Source of the DNA: Betaproteobacteria bacterium
Lineage (GTDB): Bacteria > Pseudomonadota > Gammaproteobacteria > Burkholderiales > CAIKXV01
Length of the DNA: 44,941 nt
Direction: 5' to 3'
NCBI GenBank assembly: GCA_021298815.1
Contig: JAJTHE010000020.1
Location: 1-44,941 of the forward strand
The notes under the pieces were generated by a model. The model saw only the letters and a list, made by a program, of their open reading frames with translations, had not been told where the DNA came from and made no database searches. Positions 31,975-39,788 of this stretch are shown here, in pieces. Position numbers and translations under genes: made by a program. Position 1 is the first letter of the stretch, and each line of letters opens with the position of its first letter.

Positions 31975-33405
31975 TCAGCTGTCGTACCGTTCGTCGCACA
32001 GTCCGTCGAACAGCTGCGACAGGTCGTCGATGTCTTCCAGCGCGGTGATCCGTTCGCGCAGCAGCCGGATGCGCGGCGGGTCGAGCGGCCGCACGCCGCG
32101 CGCGAAGCATTCGTCGAACTTGGCATCGATGGTCGCCGCGTCGAGCGGTGACTCGTCGCTGCCCGGCACATGGTCGACGCGCCGCTCCAGCAGTCCGTGC
32201 CTGCGGCTGGCCACGCGCAGCACCACCGGTGCCCGGGTGCCGGTGAACGCGGGCTCGGCGCGCACGGTCACCTTCGCCGCGAATCTGCGCAGCGCCGGGT
32301 CGAGCGCGGTGGCCGGATCGATCTCGGCCAGCCCGAGCCGGCCGCGCAGCATCGCGCAGGCCACCGAGTAGCGGATGCTGAACTGGGCGCTGACCTGCGG
32401 GTCGTCGCCGGGTTCGTAAGGTGCACCGACCAGCCGGACGATGTACGGGCTGGCGACCACCTCGATCGATTCGATGTCGTCCGAGACCAGGCCATGTTCG
32501 GCCACCAGCGCCAGCATGCCGGCGATCGCCGCATGGTTGCAGCTGCAGCTCGGGTAGCCCTTGATCGACACCGCATCGCTGTCGAAGCGTTCGCCGAGCC
32601 CGTCTAGCACGCGCTGCGGGTCTCCCGCCTGGTACAGCGCATGGAAGCCGAGCGTGCCCTCGAAGATCTGCGCCGGCGCGGTGACGCCCTGCGCGGCGAG
32701 GCGTGCCGCCAGGATTCCGGCCCGCGCGGGGAAGGCGGACAGCAGGCGCTTGGCGAGCGCAGGCTCCAGGTTCGCCTGCTGGGTGCCGCCGGCCTGCTGG
32801 AACGCAAGGCCCAGCGCATGGCGGGTGGTGGTGGCGTCCAGGCCCATCAGCCGCGAGGCCACCGCCGCGGCGCCGAGCACGGTGATCACCGAGGTATAGG
32901 CGAAGCCGCGATGCGGCGGCGTGAGCGAGGCGGCGATCCGGCACACCAGGTCGTTGCCGGCCACCAGTGCGCACAGGAAGTCGCGACCACTGGTGCGGCG
33001 CCATTGCGCCACCGCCAGCGCGACCGGCAGGATCACGATGTTCGCGTGCACCGGGGCATCGCGGCCGAAGCTGTCGTAGTCGAGCGCGGCCGCCGTCGCG
33101 CCGTTCACGAACGCGGCCTCCGCCGCCGGCAGGCGTCCACCGAACGCCCAGCAGGTCGCCTGCGCCGCGCCGCCATCGCCGGCGAACAGCGCATGCACCT
33201 CGCGGCAGCCGGGCGCATCCGACCCGGCCCAGGCCACGGCCAGCGTGTCGAGCATCAGCAGCTTCGCATGGTCGACGATCGCCGGCGGCAGGTCCGCGTA
33301 CTGCAGGCGGGACACATGGGCCGCGATGCGGCCGGAGATCGTCCCGGAAAGCGTCTCTGACCCGGATTTCCCGCACACCGGGTCGACCGCAGGGCGCGGG
33401 TTCAC
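31975..33405 (-). CDS. MmgE/PrpD family protein
   Basis: A 476-residue protein of the 2-methylcitrate dehydratase/iminodisuccinate-epimerase-like family. Family marks are ADLPPAIVDHAKLLMLDTLA, LDYDSFGRDAPVHANIVILP, LVAGNDLVCRIAASLTPPHR and FDSDAVSIKGYPSCSCNHAA. The start is a GTG whose bases overlap the preceding Bug stop (GTGA at 33402-33405). This adds about 22 residues, GKSGSETLSG among them, that come from a dispersed repeat and are not expected in the family; a shorter protein starting downstream is possible. Together with the Bug gene it forms a two-gene uptake-catabolism unit. Substrate unknown, probably a hydroxylated or unsaturated di- or tricarboxylate. Confidence 0.9.
   Translation of the reverse strand: MNPRPAVDPVCGKSGSETLSGTISGRIAAHVSRLQYADLPPAIVDHAKLLMLDTLAVAWAGSDAPGCREVHALFAGDGGAAQATCWAFGGRLPAAEAAFVNGATAAALDYDSFGRDAPVHANIVILPVALAVAQWRRTSGRDFLCALVAGNDLVCRIAASLTPPHRGFAYTSVITVLGAAAVASRLMGLDATTTRHALGLAFQQAGGTQQANLEPALAKRLLSAFPARAGILAARLAAQGVTAPAQIFEGTLGFHALYQAGDPQRVLDGLGERFDSDAVSIKGYPSCSCNHAAIAGMLALVAEHGLVSDDIESIEVVASPYIVRLVGAPYEPGDDPQVSAQFSIRYSVACAMLRGRLGLAEIDPATALDPALRRFAAKVTVRAEPAFTGTRAPVVLRVASRRHGLLERRVDHVPGSDESPLDAATIDAKFDECFARGVRPLDPPRIRLLRERITALEDIDDLSQLFDGLCDERYDS
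33352..33372. repeat. Third copy of the 4.2-kb inverted-repeat sequence
   Basis: CGTCTCTGACCCGGATTTC here is identical to the reverse complement of 4213-4231 and differs at one base from 4371-4389. It lies within the first codons of the MmgE/PrpD frame. The flanks differ, so only the core is repeated. Confidence 0.65.
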
Positions 33406-34400
33406 TCCGCCTTCGCCCCGGAACGGCGCACCACGTCGGACCAGCGCGCGAGTTCGCTGCGGATGAACGCGTCGAACTGCTGCGGCGTGCCGCCGATGCA
33501 CTGGTTGCCGATCGAGGCCAGGCGCTCCTTCAGCGACGCCGATGCGCAGGCCTTCAGGATCTCCGCGTTCAGGCGGGCCACCATCGTCTTCGGCAGCCCG
33601 GCCGGTGCCAGCAGGCCGCCCCAGGTGGTCACTTCGTACTTCGCGACGCCCGCCTCGGCGATGGTCGGCAGGTCGGGGAACGCGGCGCTGCGTGCCGGGC
33701 CGGTCACGCCCAGCGCGCGCACCTTGCCGGTCTTGAGCTGCGGGCCGATGCCGGACAGGTTGTCGAACATCAGGTCCACCTGGCCGCCGAGCACGTCGGC
33801 GGTGGCCTGGGCACTGCTCTTGTAAGGCACGTGCAGCAGCTTCGTGCCGGTCAACTGCTGGAACAGCTCCGCGGACAGGTGCACCGTGGTGCCGCTGCCC
33901 GACGATGCGTAGCTCAGCTTGCCCGGGTTCTTCCGCGCGTACTCGATCAGTTCGCGCACCGACGCCACCGGCAGCGTGCTGCGCACCACCAGCACGTTCT
34001 GCGATGCGTTGAAGCGTGCGAGCGGCTGGAAGTCGCGTTCCACCGAGTACGGCACCTTGCCGTACAGCGTGGGCGCGATCGCCAGCGTCGAGGTGCTGCC
34101 GTAGCCGAGCGTGTAGCCGTCCGGCGTCGCCCGCGCCAGCAGTTCCATGCCGATCAGTCCGCCGCCCCCGGCACGGTTGTCGGTCACCACCGGCTGGCCG
34201 AGCTGCGTGCCGAGTTCGATCGCCAGCGACCGCATCAGGAAGTCGGCACCGCCGCCGGCGGCCGAGGGCACGATCAGCCGCAGCGGGCGCGACGGATAGT
34301 CTGCGGCCGGGGCGACCGCCGCCGCTGCGCACAGCAGGAGCGCGGCGAGCCTGCACGCCGCGATGGCGGGCGGGCTGCGGCGTTCAGGCAAGGACGTCAT
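33402..34400 (-). CDS. Bug/TctC-family solute-binding receptor
   Basis: A 332-residue periplasmic receptor. The signal peptide (CRLAALLLCAAAAVAPAADY) leads into PSRPLRLIVPSAAGGGADFL, then GQPVVTDNRAGGGGLIGMEL, PDGYTLGYGSTST, YASSGSGTTVHLSAELFQQL and LHVPYKSSAQATADVLGG. Its ATG overlaps the stop of a 41-residue ORF that carries the better ribosome site, and its own stop overlaps the MmgE/PrpD start, so three frames are chained by overlaps. It is divergent from bchI and marks the left border of the photosynthesis cluster. Confidence 0.92.
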   Translation of the reverse strand: MTSLPERRSPPAIAACRLAALLLCAAAAVAPAADYPSRPLRLIVPSAAGGGADFLMRSLAIELGTQLGQPVVTDNRAGGGGLIGMELLARATPDGYTLGYGSTSTLAIAPTLYGKVPYSVERDFQPLARFNASQNVLVVRSTLPVASVRELIEYARKNPGKLSYASSGSGTTVHLSAELFQQLTGTKLLHVPYKSSAQATADVLGGQVDLMFDNLSGIGPQLKTGKVRALGVTGPARSAAFPDLPTIAEAGVAKYEVTTWGGLLAPAGLPKTMVARLNAEILKACASASLKERLASIGNQCIGGTPQQFDAFIRSELARWSDVVRRSGAKAE

Positions 34401-34522
34401 GGCGCGTCCGGGCCGGAACGCCGCGGAGGGCGCTTCGCCGGGCCGTCGTCCTTCAGCAGCGGGTCGAGGTCGTGGTCGACCACGCTTGCCAGCCGCAGCT
34501 GGTCGATTTCGGGAAGTCGCAT
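34397..34522 (-). CDS. 41-residue ORF coupled to the Bug gene
   Basis: A small ORF (MRLPEIDQLRLASVVDHDLD then PLLKDDGPAKRPPRRSGPDA) with an AGGAGG ribosome site and a TGA overlapping the Bug ATG. No domain is recognised. Because the Bug gene lacks a good site of its own, this ORF probably feeds ribosomes to it. Confidence 0.45.
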   Translation of the reverse strand: MRLPEIDQLRLASVVDHDLDPLLKDDGPAKRPPRRSGPDAP

Positions 34523-34579
34523 CGGAAGGACCCTCCTGGAGAAACGCGGCACGGGAACCGGCAATCATTCTAACGGCCC

Positions 34580-34646
34580 GGCCCGTTCCTGCCGGCGGCG
34601 CTGCTCTACAATGCCCAGCCTCGACAGACAGGAGCAGGGCGCGCGC
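34580..34646 (+). promoter_or_regulatory. Possible bchI promoter region
   Basis: TACAAT at 34607-34612 could serve as a -10 box, but no convincing -35 is present. Unlike the crtE and bchC regions, no TGT-N12-ACA site is seen between the Bug leader ORF and bchI. Weak evidence. Confidence 0.2.
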
Positions 34647-35726
34647 ATGGCTGCAGTGTTTCCGTTTTCTGCGATCGTCGGCCAGGACGAGATGAAGCTC
34701 GCGCTGCTGATCGCCTCGGTCGACCCGTCGGTCGGCGGCGTGCTGATCTTCGGCGACCGGGGTACCGGCAAGTCGACCGCGGTGCGCGCACTCGCCGCGC
34801 TGCTGCCGACGATGCGCGCGGTGGTCGGTTGCCCGTACGGCTGCGACCCGGCGAAGGTGGCCGGCCTGTGCGGCGCCTGCGACGGGTCGGCGGTGAAGCC
34901 TGCCGCTGCGTCGAAGGCAAGGGCGAAGTCGGTGGCCGGCGGCAAGGGCACGCCCGAGCCGAAGAGCCATGCCGTGCCGGTGCCGGTGGTCGACCTGCCG
35001 CTCGGTGCCACCGAAGACCGCGTGGTCGGCGCGCTCGACCTGGAACGCGCGCTGGCGCATGGCCAGAAGGCCTTCGAGCCCGGCCTGCTGGCGCGCGCCA
35101 ACCGCGGCTTCCTGTACATCGACGAAGCCAACCTGCTGGAAGACCACCTGGTCGACCTGCTGCTCGACGTGGCCGCGTCCGGCGAAAACGTGGTCGAACG
35201 CGAAGGCCTGTCGATCCGCCATCCCGCGCGTTTCGTGCTGGTGGGCAGCGGCAATCCCGAGGAGGGCGAGCTGCGGCCGCAACTGCTCGACCGCTTCGGC
35301 CTGTCGGTCGAGGTGAAGACGCCGACCGACCTGCCCACCCGCATCGAGGTGGTGCGCCGGCGCGACACCTTCGAGCGCGACCCGGCCGCGTTCATCGCCG
35401 CCTGGCAGAAGGAAGACGCGAAGCTGCGGCGCAGGCTCACTGCCGCGCGTGCCCACCTCGCCGAGGTCGAGGTGCCCGACCGCGTGCTGGAACAGGCGGC
35501 CGGCCTGTGCATGGCGCTGGGCACGGACGGGCTGCGCGGCGAGCTCACGCTGATGCGCTCGGCGCGCGCGCTGGCCGCCTTCGAAGGCGATGCCTCGGTC
35601 GATGACCGGCACCTGAAGCGGGTCGCGGCGCCGGCGCTGCGGCACCGGCTGCGCCGCAACCCGCTCGAGGACGCGGGTTCGGCGAGCCGCATCGAACGCG
35701 CGATCGCCGAGCGTTTCGGGGCCTGA
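34647..35726 (+). CDS. bchI: Magnesium chelatase AAA+ ATPase subunit BchI
   Basis: A 359-residue AAA+ motor that, with BchD and BchH, inserts Mg2+ into protoporphyrin IX, the first committed step to bacteriochlorophyll. Visible parts are Walker A GDRGTGKST (residues 36-44), a Cys-containing insertion (GCPYGCDPAKVAGLCGACDG) after it, Walker B with D159-E160 (GFLYIDEANLLEDHLVDLLL), and the sensor and arginine-finger region (FVLVGSGNPEEGELRPQLLD). The start at 34647 is conventional; an in-frame ATG at 34611 would add 12 residues. It stands three bases ahead of bchD. BchH is not in the window. Confidence 0.96.
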   Translation: MAAVFPFSAIVGQDEMKLALLIASVDPSVGGVLIFGDRGTGKSTAVRALAALLPTMRAVVGCPYGCDPAKVAGLCGACDGSAVKPAAASKARAKSVAGGKGTPEPKSHAVPVPVVDLPLGATEDRVVGALDLERALAHGQKAFEPGLLARANRGFLYIDEANLLEDHLVDLLLDVAASGENVVEREGLSIRHPARFVLVGSGNPEEGELRPQLLDRFGLSVEVKTPTDLPTRIEVVRRRDTFERDPAAFIAAWQKEDAKLRRRLTAARAHLAEVEVPDRVLEQAAGLCMALGTDGLRGELTLMRSARALAAFEGDASVDDRHLKRVAAPALRHRLRRNPLEDAGSASRIERAIAERFGA

Positions 35727-35729
35727 GCG

Positions 35730-37574
35730 ATGCCCGCGCCGGCGCCGCGCAGCCCGTGGGCCGATGCGATGGATACGCTCGCGCTGTTCGCGGTCGATCC
35801 GCATGGACTGGGCGGCGTGCTGCTGCGCGCGCGCGCCGGGCCGGTGCGCGACCGCTGGCTGCAAGGGCTGCGCGAGGCGCTGCCGGCCTCGGCGCCGGTG
35901 CGCCGCATCCCGCTGCAGATCGGCGATGGCCGCCTGCTCGGCGGCCTCGACCTCGCGGCGACCCTGAACGCCGGACGGCCTGTCGCCGAGCGCGGGCTGC
36001 TGGCCGAGGTCGATGGCGGCATCGCGCTGGTGGCGATGGCCGAACGCATCGGCACGGGCATCGCGGCGAAGATCGCCGCGGCGCTCGACCATGCCGAGAT
36101 CCGCATCGAGCGCGAGGGCTTCAGCACGCTGCTGCCCACCCGCTTCGGCGTGGTCGCGCTCGACGAGAGCGCGCATGAAGACGAGTCGGTGCCGGCGGCG
36201 CTGGTCGAACGGCTCGCCTTCCTGGTCGACCTCGGCGACCTGCCGCTGCGCGAGGCGATCGAGCCGGCGCCGGATCGCGACGCGGTGGAAGCGGCGCGGG
36301 CGACCCTGCCTTCCGTGCTGCTCGACGACGAGATGCTGGAAGCCCTGTGCGGCACGGCGCTGGCGCTGGGGATCGATTCGCCGCGCGCCACGATCGCCGC
36401 GATCCGCGCCGCGCGCGCCTCGGCTGCGCTGGCCGGGCGCGACCGGGTGCTGGAAGCCGATGCATCGCTGGCGGCGCGGCTGGTGTTCGCGCCACGCGCG
36501 ACCCGGATACCCGCCGACCCGCAGGCCGAGCCCGAGCCGCCGGCGGAAGAACCGCCGCCACCGCCGCCGCCGCCGGACGATCGGCCGGACGAGTCCCCGC
36601 CGGACGAGCAGACCCCGGCGGAAGACCAGCCGCTAGACGATCGGGTGCTCGAGGCAGTGAAGGCGGCGATCCCGGCGGGGCTGCTCGCGCTGCTCCAGGC
36701 CGGGTTGCAGCCGAAGCAGGCGCGTTCGGCCGGCGGACGTTCCGGCGCGATGCAGCGCGGCCAGCGCCGCGGCCGGCCGGCGGGTTCGCGGCCTGGCGAT
36801 CCGCGCAGCGGACAGCGGCTGGCGGTGGTGGATACCTTGCGCGCGGCCGCGCCCTGGCAGCCGTTGCGCAAGCGCGAACGCGAGGCCTCCGCTGGTGCCG
36901 GCATGGCGCGCACCGGGCGCCGCATCGACGTGCGCCGCGACGACTTCCGGGTGCAGCGTTACCGCGAGCGTGCGCAGACGACGACCATCTTCGCGGTCGA
37001 CGCCTCCGGCTCGCAGGCGCTCAACCGCCTGGCCGAAGCCAAGGGCGCGGTGGAACTGCTGCTGGCCGACTGCTACGTGCGGCGCGACCAGGTCGCGCTG
37101 ATCGCCTTCCGCGGGCCGGGCGCCGAGGTCGTGCTGCCGCCGACCCGGTCGCTCACGCGCGCGAAACGTTCGCTCGCCGGTTTGCCCGGTGGGGGCGGCA
37201 CGCCGCTGGCCTCGGGCATCGATGCCTCGCGCCTGATGGCCGACTCGGTCCGGCGCAAGGGCGACAGCGCCGTGCTGGTCATGATCACCGACGGCCGCGG
37301 TAACCTCGCCCGCGACGGCAGGCCCGACCGCGAGCGCGCGCAGGCCGATGCCCTGCTGGCCGCGGCGGAACTGCGGCTGTGCGGGGTGCAGGCGCTGCTG
37401 ATCGACACCGGGCCGAGGCCGCAGCCGGCGGCCGAGAAGATCGCCGCCGCGATGGGCGCATGCTACCTCGCGCTGCCATATGCGGATTCGGCCGCGCTTT
37501 CGGGCGCGGTCAGGCAGGTCGTGGCGAGCGAGACCGCCACGGGCGGGCGCTCCCGGCAGGGCCGGGGCACATGA
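35730..37574 (+). CDS. bchD: Magnesium chelatase subunit BchD
   Basis: A 614-residue adaptor subunit of magnesium chelatase. It has an inactive AAA-like N-terminal half without a Walker A motif, a proline- and acid-rich linker at about residues 265-303 (EEPPPPPPPPDD), and a C-terminal von Willebrand A domain with the metal-ion site D424-A-S-G-S (TTIFAVDASGSQALNRLAEA). BchD couples BchI ATP hydrolysis to the catalytic BchH. The ATG follows bchI closely and the stop overlaps the bchO ATG. Length agrees with proteobacterial BchD. Confidence 0.96.
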   Translation: MPAPAPRSPWADAMDTLALFAVDPHGLGGVLLRARAGPVRDRWLQGLREALPASAPVRRIPLQIGDGRLLGGLDLAATLNAGRPVAERGLLAEVDGGIALVAMAERIGTGIAAKIAAALDHAEIRIEREGFSTLLPTRFGVVALDESAHEDESVPAALVERLAFLVDLGDLPLREAIEPAPDRDAVEAARATLPSVLLDDEMLEALCGTALALGIDSPRATIAAIRAARASAALAGRDRVLEADASLAARLVFAPRATRIPADPQAEPEPPAEEPPPPPPPPDDRPDESPPDEQTPAEDQPLDDRVLEAVKAAIPAGLLALLQAGLQPKQARSAGGRSGAMQRGQRRGRPAGSRPGDPRSGQRLAVVDTLRAAAPWQPLRKREREASAGAGMARTGRRIDVRRDDFRVQRYRERAQTTTIFAVDASGSQALNRLAEAKGAVELLLADCYVRRDQVALIAFRGPGAEVVLPPTRSLTRAKRSLAGLPGGGGTPLASGIDASRLMADSVRRKGDSAVLVMITDGRGNLARDGRPDRERAQADALLAAAELRLCGVQALLIDTGPRPQPAAEKIAAAMGACYLALPYADSAALSGAVRQVVASETATGGRSRQGRGT

Positions 37575-38476
37575 CCGCGGCGCCGGCGGCCCTCGACTGG
37601 GACACCGAAGGCGCCGACTGGCCCAACCGCGCCACCAGCCGCTTCCTCGAATGCGGCGGATTGCGCTGGCATGTGCAGGTGATGGGCGAACCGGCGCCCG
37701 GTCGCCCGATCATCCTGCTGCTGCATGGCACCGGTGCGGCAACCCACTCGTGGCGCACGCTCGGGCCGCTGCTGGCCGAAGACTTCACGGTGATCGCCCC
37801 CGACCTGCCCGGGCACGGGTTCACCGGCACGCCCAAGGGCGCCGATCTCTCGCTGCCCGGCATGGCGGCTGCGCTGTCGCAACTGCTGCAGCAGTTGCGC
37901 GACCCGCTCGGCGGGGTGCCCTCCTTCGCGCTCGGGCATTCGGCCGGCGCGGCGGTGCTCGCGCGCATGTGCATCGACGGCCGGCTCGACCTGCGGGCGC
38001 TGGCCGGCATCAACGCAGCCCTGCTGCCGCTGCAGGGGCTGGCCGGGCAGGTGTTCCTGCCGGCCGCGAAGATCCTTTCCGCGAGCGCGCTGGTGCCGCG
38101 GCTGTTCGCCTGGCGGGCGGCGGCGGGCGGTGCCGCCACCGAGCGGCTGATCCGCGGCACCGGTTCCATCCTCGATGCGGAAGGCGTCGCGCTGTACGGC
38201 CGGCTGGTGCGCAATGCCGCCCACGTGTCGGGGGTGCTGCGCATGATGGCGAGCTGGGACCTGACCGCGCTGGAACGCGACCTGCCGCGCCTGCCCTGCC
38301 CGCTGCTGCTGATGGTCGGCACCCGCGACCGGACGGTGCGGCCGGGCGATGCGCTGCGCATCCGCGAGCGGGTGCCCGGGGCGCGCATCGTCGAACTGGC
38401 CGGCCTCGGCCACCTCGCGCACGAGGAACGGGCCGCCGAGGTGGCGGCGCACCTGCGCGCCCTCGTCGCAGGCTGA
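37571..38476 (+). CDS. bchO: BchO, alpha/beta-hydrolase linked to magnesium chelatase
   Basis: A 301-residue alpha/beta-hydrolase of the magnesium-chelatase accessory group. It shows the oxyanion turn LLLHGTGAATHSWRTLGPLL, PDLPGHGFTGTP, and the elbow GHSAG (FALGHSAGAAVLARM), with a late aspartate (MVGTRDRTVRPGD) and histidine (LAGLGHLAHEE). Its exact reaction is not established, but the gene follows bchID in many phototrophs. ATG overlaps the bchD stop. No signal peptide. Confidence 0.93.
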   Translation: MTAAPAALDWDTEGADWPNRATSRFLECGGLRWHVQVMGEPAPGRPIILLLHGTGAATHSWRTLGPLLAEDFTVIAPDLPGHGFTGTPKGADLSLPGMAAALSQLLQQLRDPLGGVPSFALGHSAGAAVLARMCIDGRLDLRALAGINAALLPLQGLAGQVFLPAAKILSASALVPRLFAWRAAAGGAATERLIRGTGSILDAEGVALYGRLVRNAAHVSGVLRMMASWDLTALERDLPRLPCPLLLMVGTRDRTVRPGDALRIRERVPGARIVELAGLGHLAHEERAAEVAAHLRALVAG

Positions 38477-38486
38477 ACCCGGCGCG

Positions 38487-38690
38487 ATGGACGCCGGACT
38501 GGTCAAGCTGCTCGAACTGCTGCTGGTGTTCGGCGGCGTGCTGGCGTTCGGCATCTGGCAGCTGCGCTCGGTCGAACGCGACCGCCGGGCCCGGCTGGCG
38601 CGCGAGGCTGCGCAGCGCGCGGCCGCGCAGGAGGCCTCCGGGCCGCCGCAGGCCGACGCACCGCGCGGACGGGCCGGAGATTCCGATTGA
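38487..38690 (+). CDS. Small single-helix membrane protein
   Basis: A 67-residue product. It has one membrane helix near the N-terminus (LVKLLELLLVFGGVLAFGIW), then a basic stretch (RSVERDRRARLAREAAQRAA) and a Pro/Gly-rich tail. It begins 11 bases after the bchO stop and ends just before the crtE promoter, so it should be on the bchIDO transcript. I recognise no family. Its place between the chelatase and carotenoid genes makes a role in pigment synthesis possible. Confidence 0.65.
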   Translation: MDAGLVKLLELLLVFGGVLAFGIWQLRSVERDRRARLAREAAQRAAAQEASGPPQADAPRGRAGDSD

Positions 38691-38724
38691 CGGGGCAGGG
38701 GCAATATGTCTAAAGTGCGTGACA
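38687..38724 (+). promoter_or_regulatory. crtE promoter with PpsR/CrtJ site
   Basis: A perfect PpsR/CrtJ palindrome, TGT-N12-ACA, lies at 38707-38724. It overlaps a possible sigma-70 promoter: TTGACG at 38687-38692 and TCTAAA at 38709-38714, 16 bases apart. PpsR/CrtJ represses photosynthesis genes under oxygen and/or light. From here to 38823 there is no other feature; GAGGAG precedes the crtE ATG. Confidence 0.7.
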
Positions 38725-38823
38725 CTCTGGATGACAACCCAGCCTGACGGATCGGCGCCCAAGCCATGAATCCGCTGCCGTGGACATCCGGACGAGTGCC
38801 CGAATGATCCCCGAGGAGCGGAA

Positions 38824-39717
38824 ATGGACCCGTTGAACCGAATCGAGCAGGCCCTGTCGTGCGCGATCGAGCAGTCGCTTGCAGTGGCCGTGGCGCAGGC
38901 GCAGGAACCGGGCTGCCCGCCCCGGCTCGCGGCCGCGATCCGTTATTCGGTGTTCCCCGGCGGTGCCCGGATCCGTCCGCGCCTGACCCTGGCCGTGGCC
39001 TGTGCCTGCGGCGAGGACACGCCCGAGATCGCGGAATCCGCCGCGGCCTCGATCGAGCTGCTGCATTGCGCGTCGCTGGTGCATGACGACCTGCCCTGCT
39101 TCGACGATGCGCCGACCCGCCGGGGCAAGCCGTCGGTCCATCGCGCGTTCGGCGAGCGGCTGGCGGTGCTGGCCGGCGACGCCCTGATCGTGCTCGCGTT
39201 CCAGACCCTTGCCCGGGGCTGCGGCACCGCGCCGCGCCGGCTCGGGCCGCTGATGAACATCATCGGCCGTGCGGTCGGCATGCCTTCGGGCATCGTCGCC
39301 GGCCAGGCCTGGGAGTGCGAATCGCATGTCGCGCTGGCCGAGTACCAGCGGGCCAAGACCGGTGCGCTGTTCGGTGCGGCGACGATGGCCGGTGCCGAGG
39401 CGGCGGGCCATGAATCGCTACCGTGGCGCAAGCTGGGCGAGCGGCTTGGCGAGGCGTTCCAGGTCGCGGACGACATCCGCGACGTCTGCTCGACCGAAGC
39501 CGAACTGGGCAAGCCGATCGGCCAGGACAAGCGGCTCGGCCGTCCGAACTCGGTCGCCCACATGGGCGTGACCGCGGCCGTGGCCCATCTCGACCGGCTG
39601 ATCGCCGAGGCGATCGATTCGATACCGGCCTGCTCGGGTGCGGCCGGCCTGAAGGCGGTCATCCAGATGGAAGCACAGCGCTTCCTGCCGTCGGAACTGG
39701 CGCAGCGGGCTGCGTGA
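38824..39717 (+). CDS. crtE: Geranylgeranyl diphosphate synthase CrtE
   Basis: A 297-residue trans-prenyl synthase that makes geranylgeranyl diphosphate, the precursor of carotenoids and of the bacteriochlorophyll tail. The first aspartate-rich motif is DDLPCFD at residues 88-94 (SLVHDDLPCFDDAPTRRGKP) and the second is D216-D217-I-R-D220 (FQVADDIRD). Its position next to crtF and the PpsR site in front identify it as CrtE instead of the housekeeping farnesyl enzyme IspA, which it resembles in length and motifs. Confidence 0.9.
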   Translation: MDPLNRIEQALSCAIEQSLAVAVAQAQEPGCPPRLAAAIRYSVFPGGARIRPRLTLAVACACGEDTPEIAESAAASIELLHCASLVHDDLPCFDDAPTRRGKPSVHRAFGERLAVLAGDALIVLAFQTLARGCGTAPRRLGPLMNIIGRAVGMPSGIVAGQAWECESHVALAEYQRAKTGALFGAATMAGAEAAGHESLPWRKLGERLGEAFQVADDIRDVCSTEAELGKPIGQDKRLGRPNSVAHMGVTAAVAHLDRLIAEAIDSIPACSGAAGLKAVIQMEAQRFLPSELAQRAA

Positions 39718-39788
39718 ACGGTGCCTGCGGGACGACCGCACGCACGACTCGCGCACGAACATCGACTGGCTGACCGGACGCCTGCTGC

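Noticed and set aside
34523..34646. PpsR site before bchI
   Set aside because: No TGT followed 12 bases later by ACA was found in this gap.
34565..36925. Very long open frame (786 codons) on the minus strand across bchI and bchD
   Set aside because: It is the complement of two clear genes. Ser/Arg/Ala-rich text with no domain is what high GC in the third position produces.
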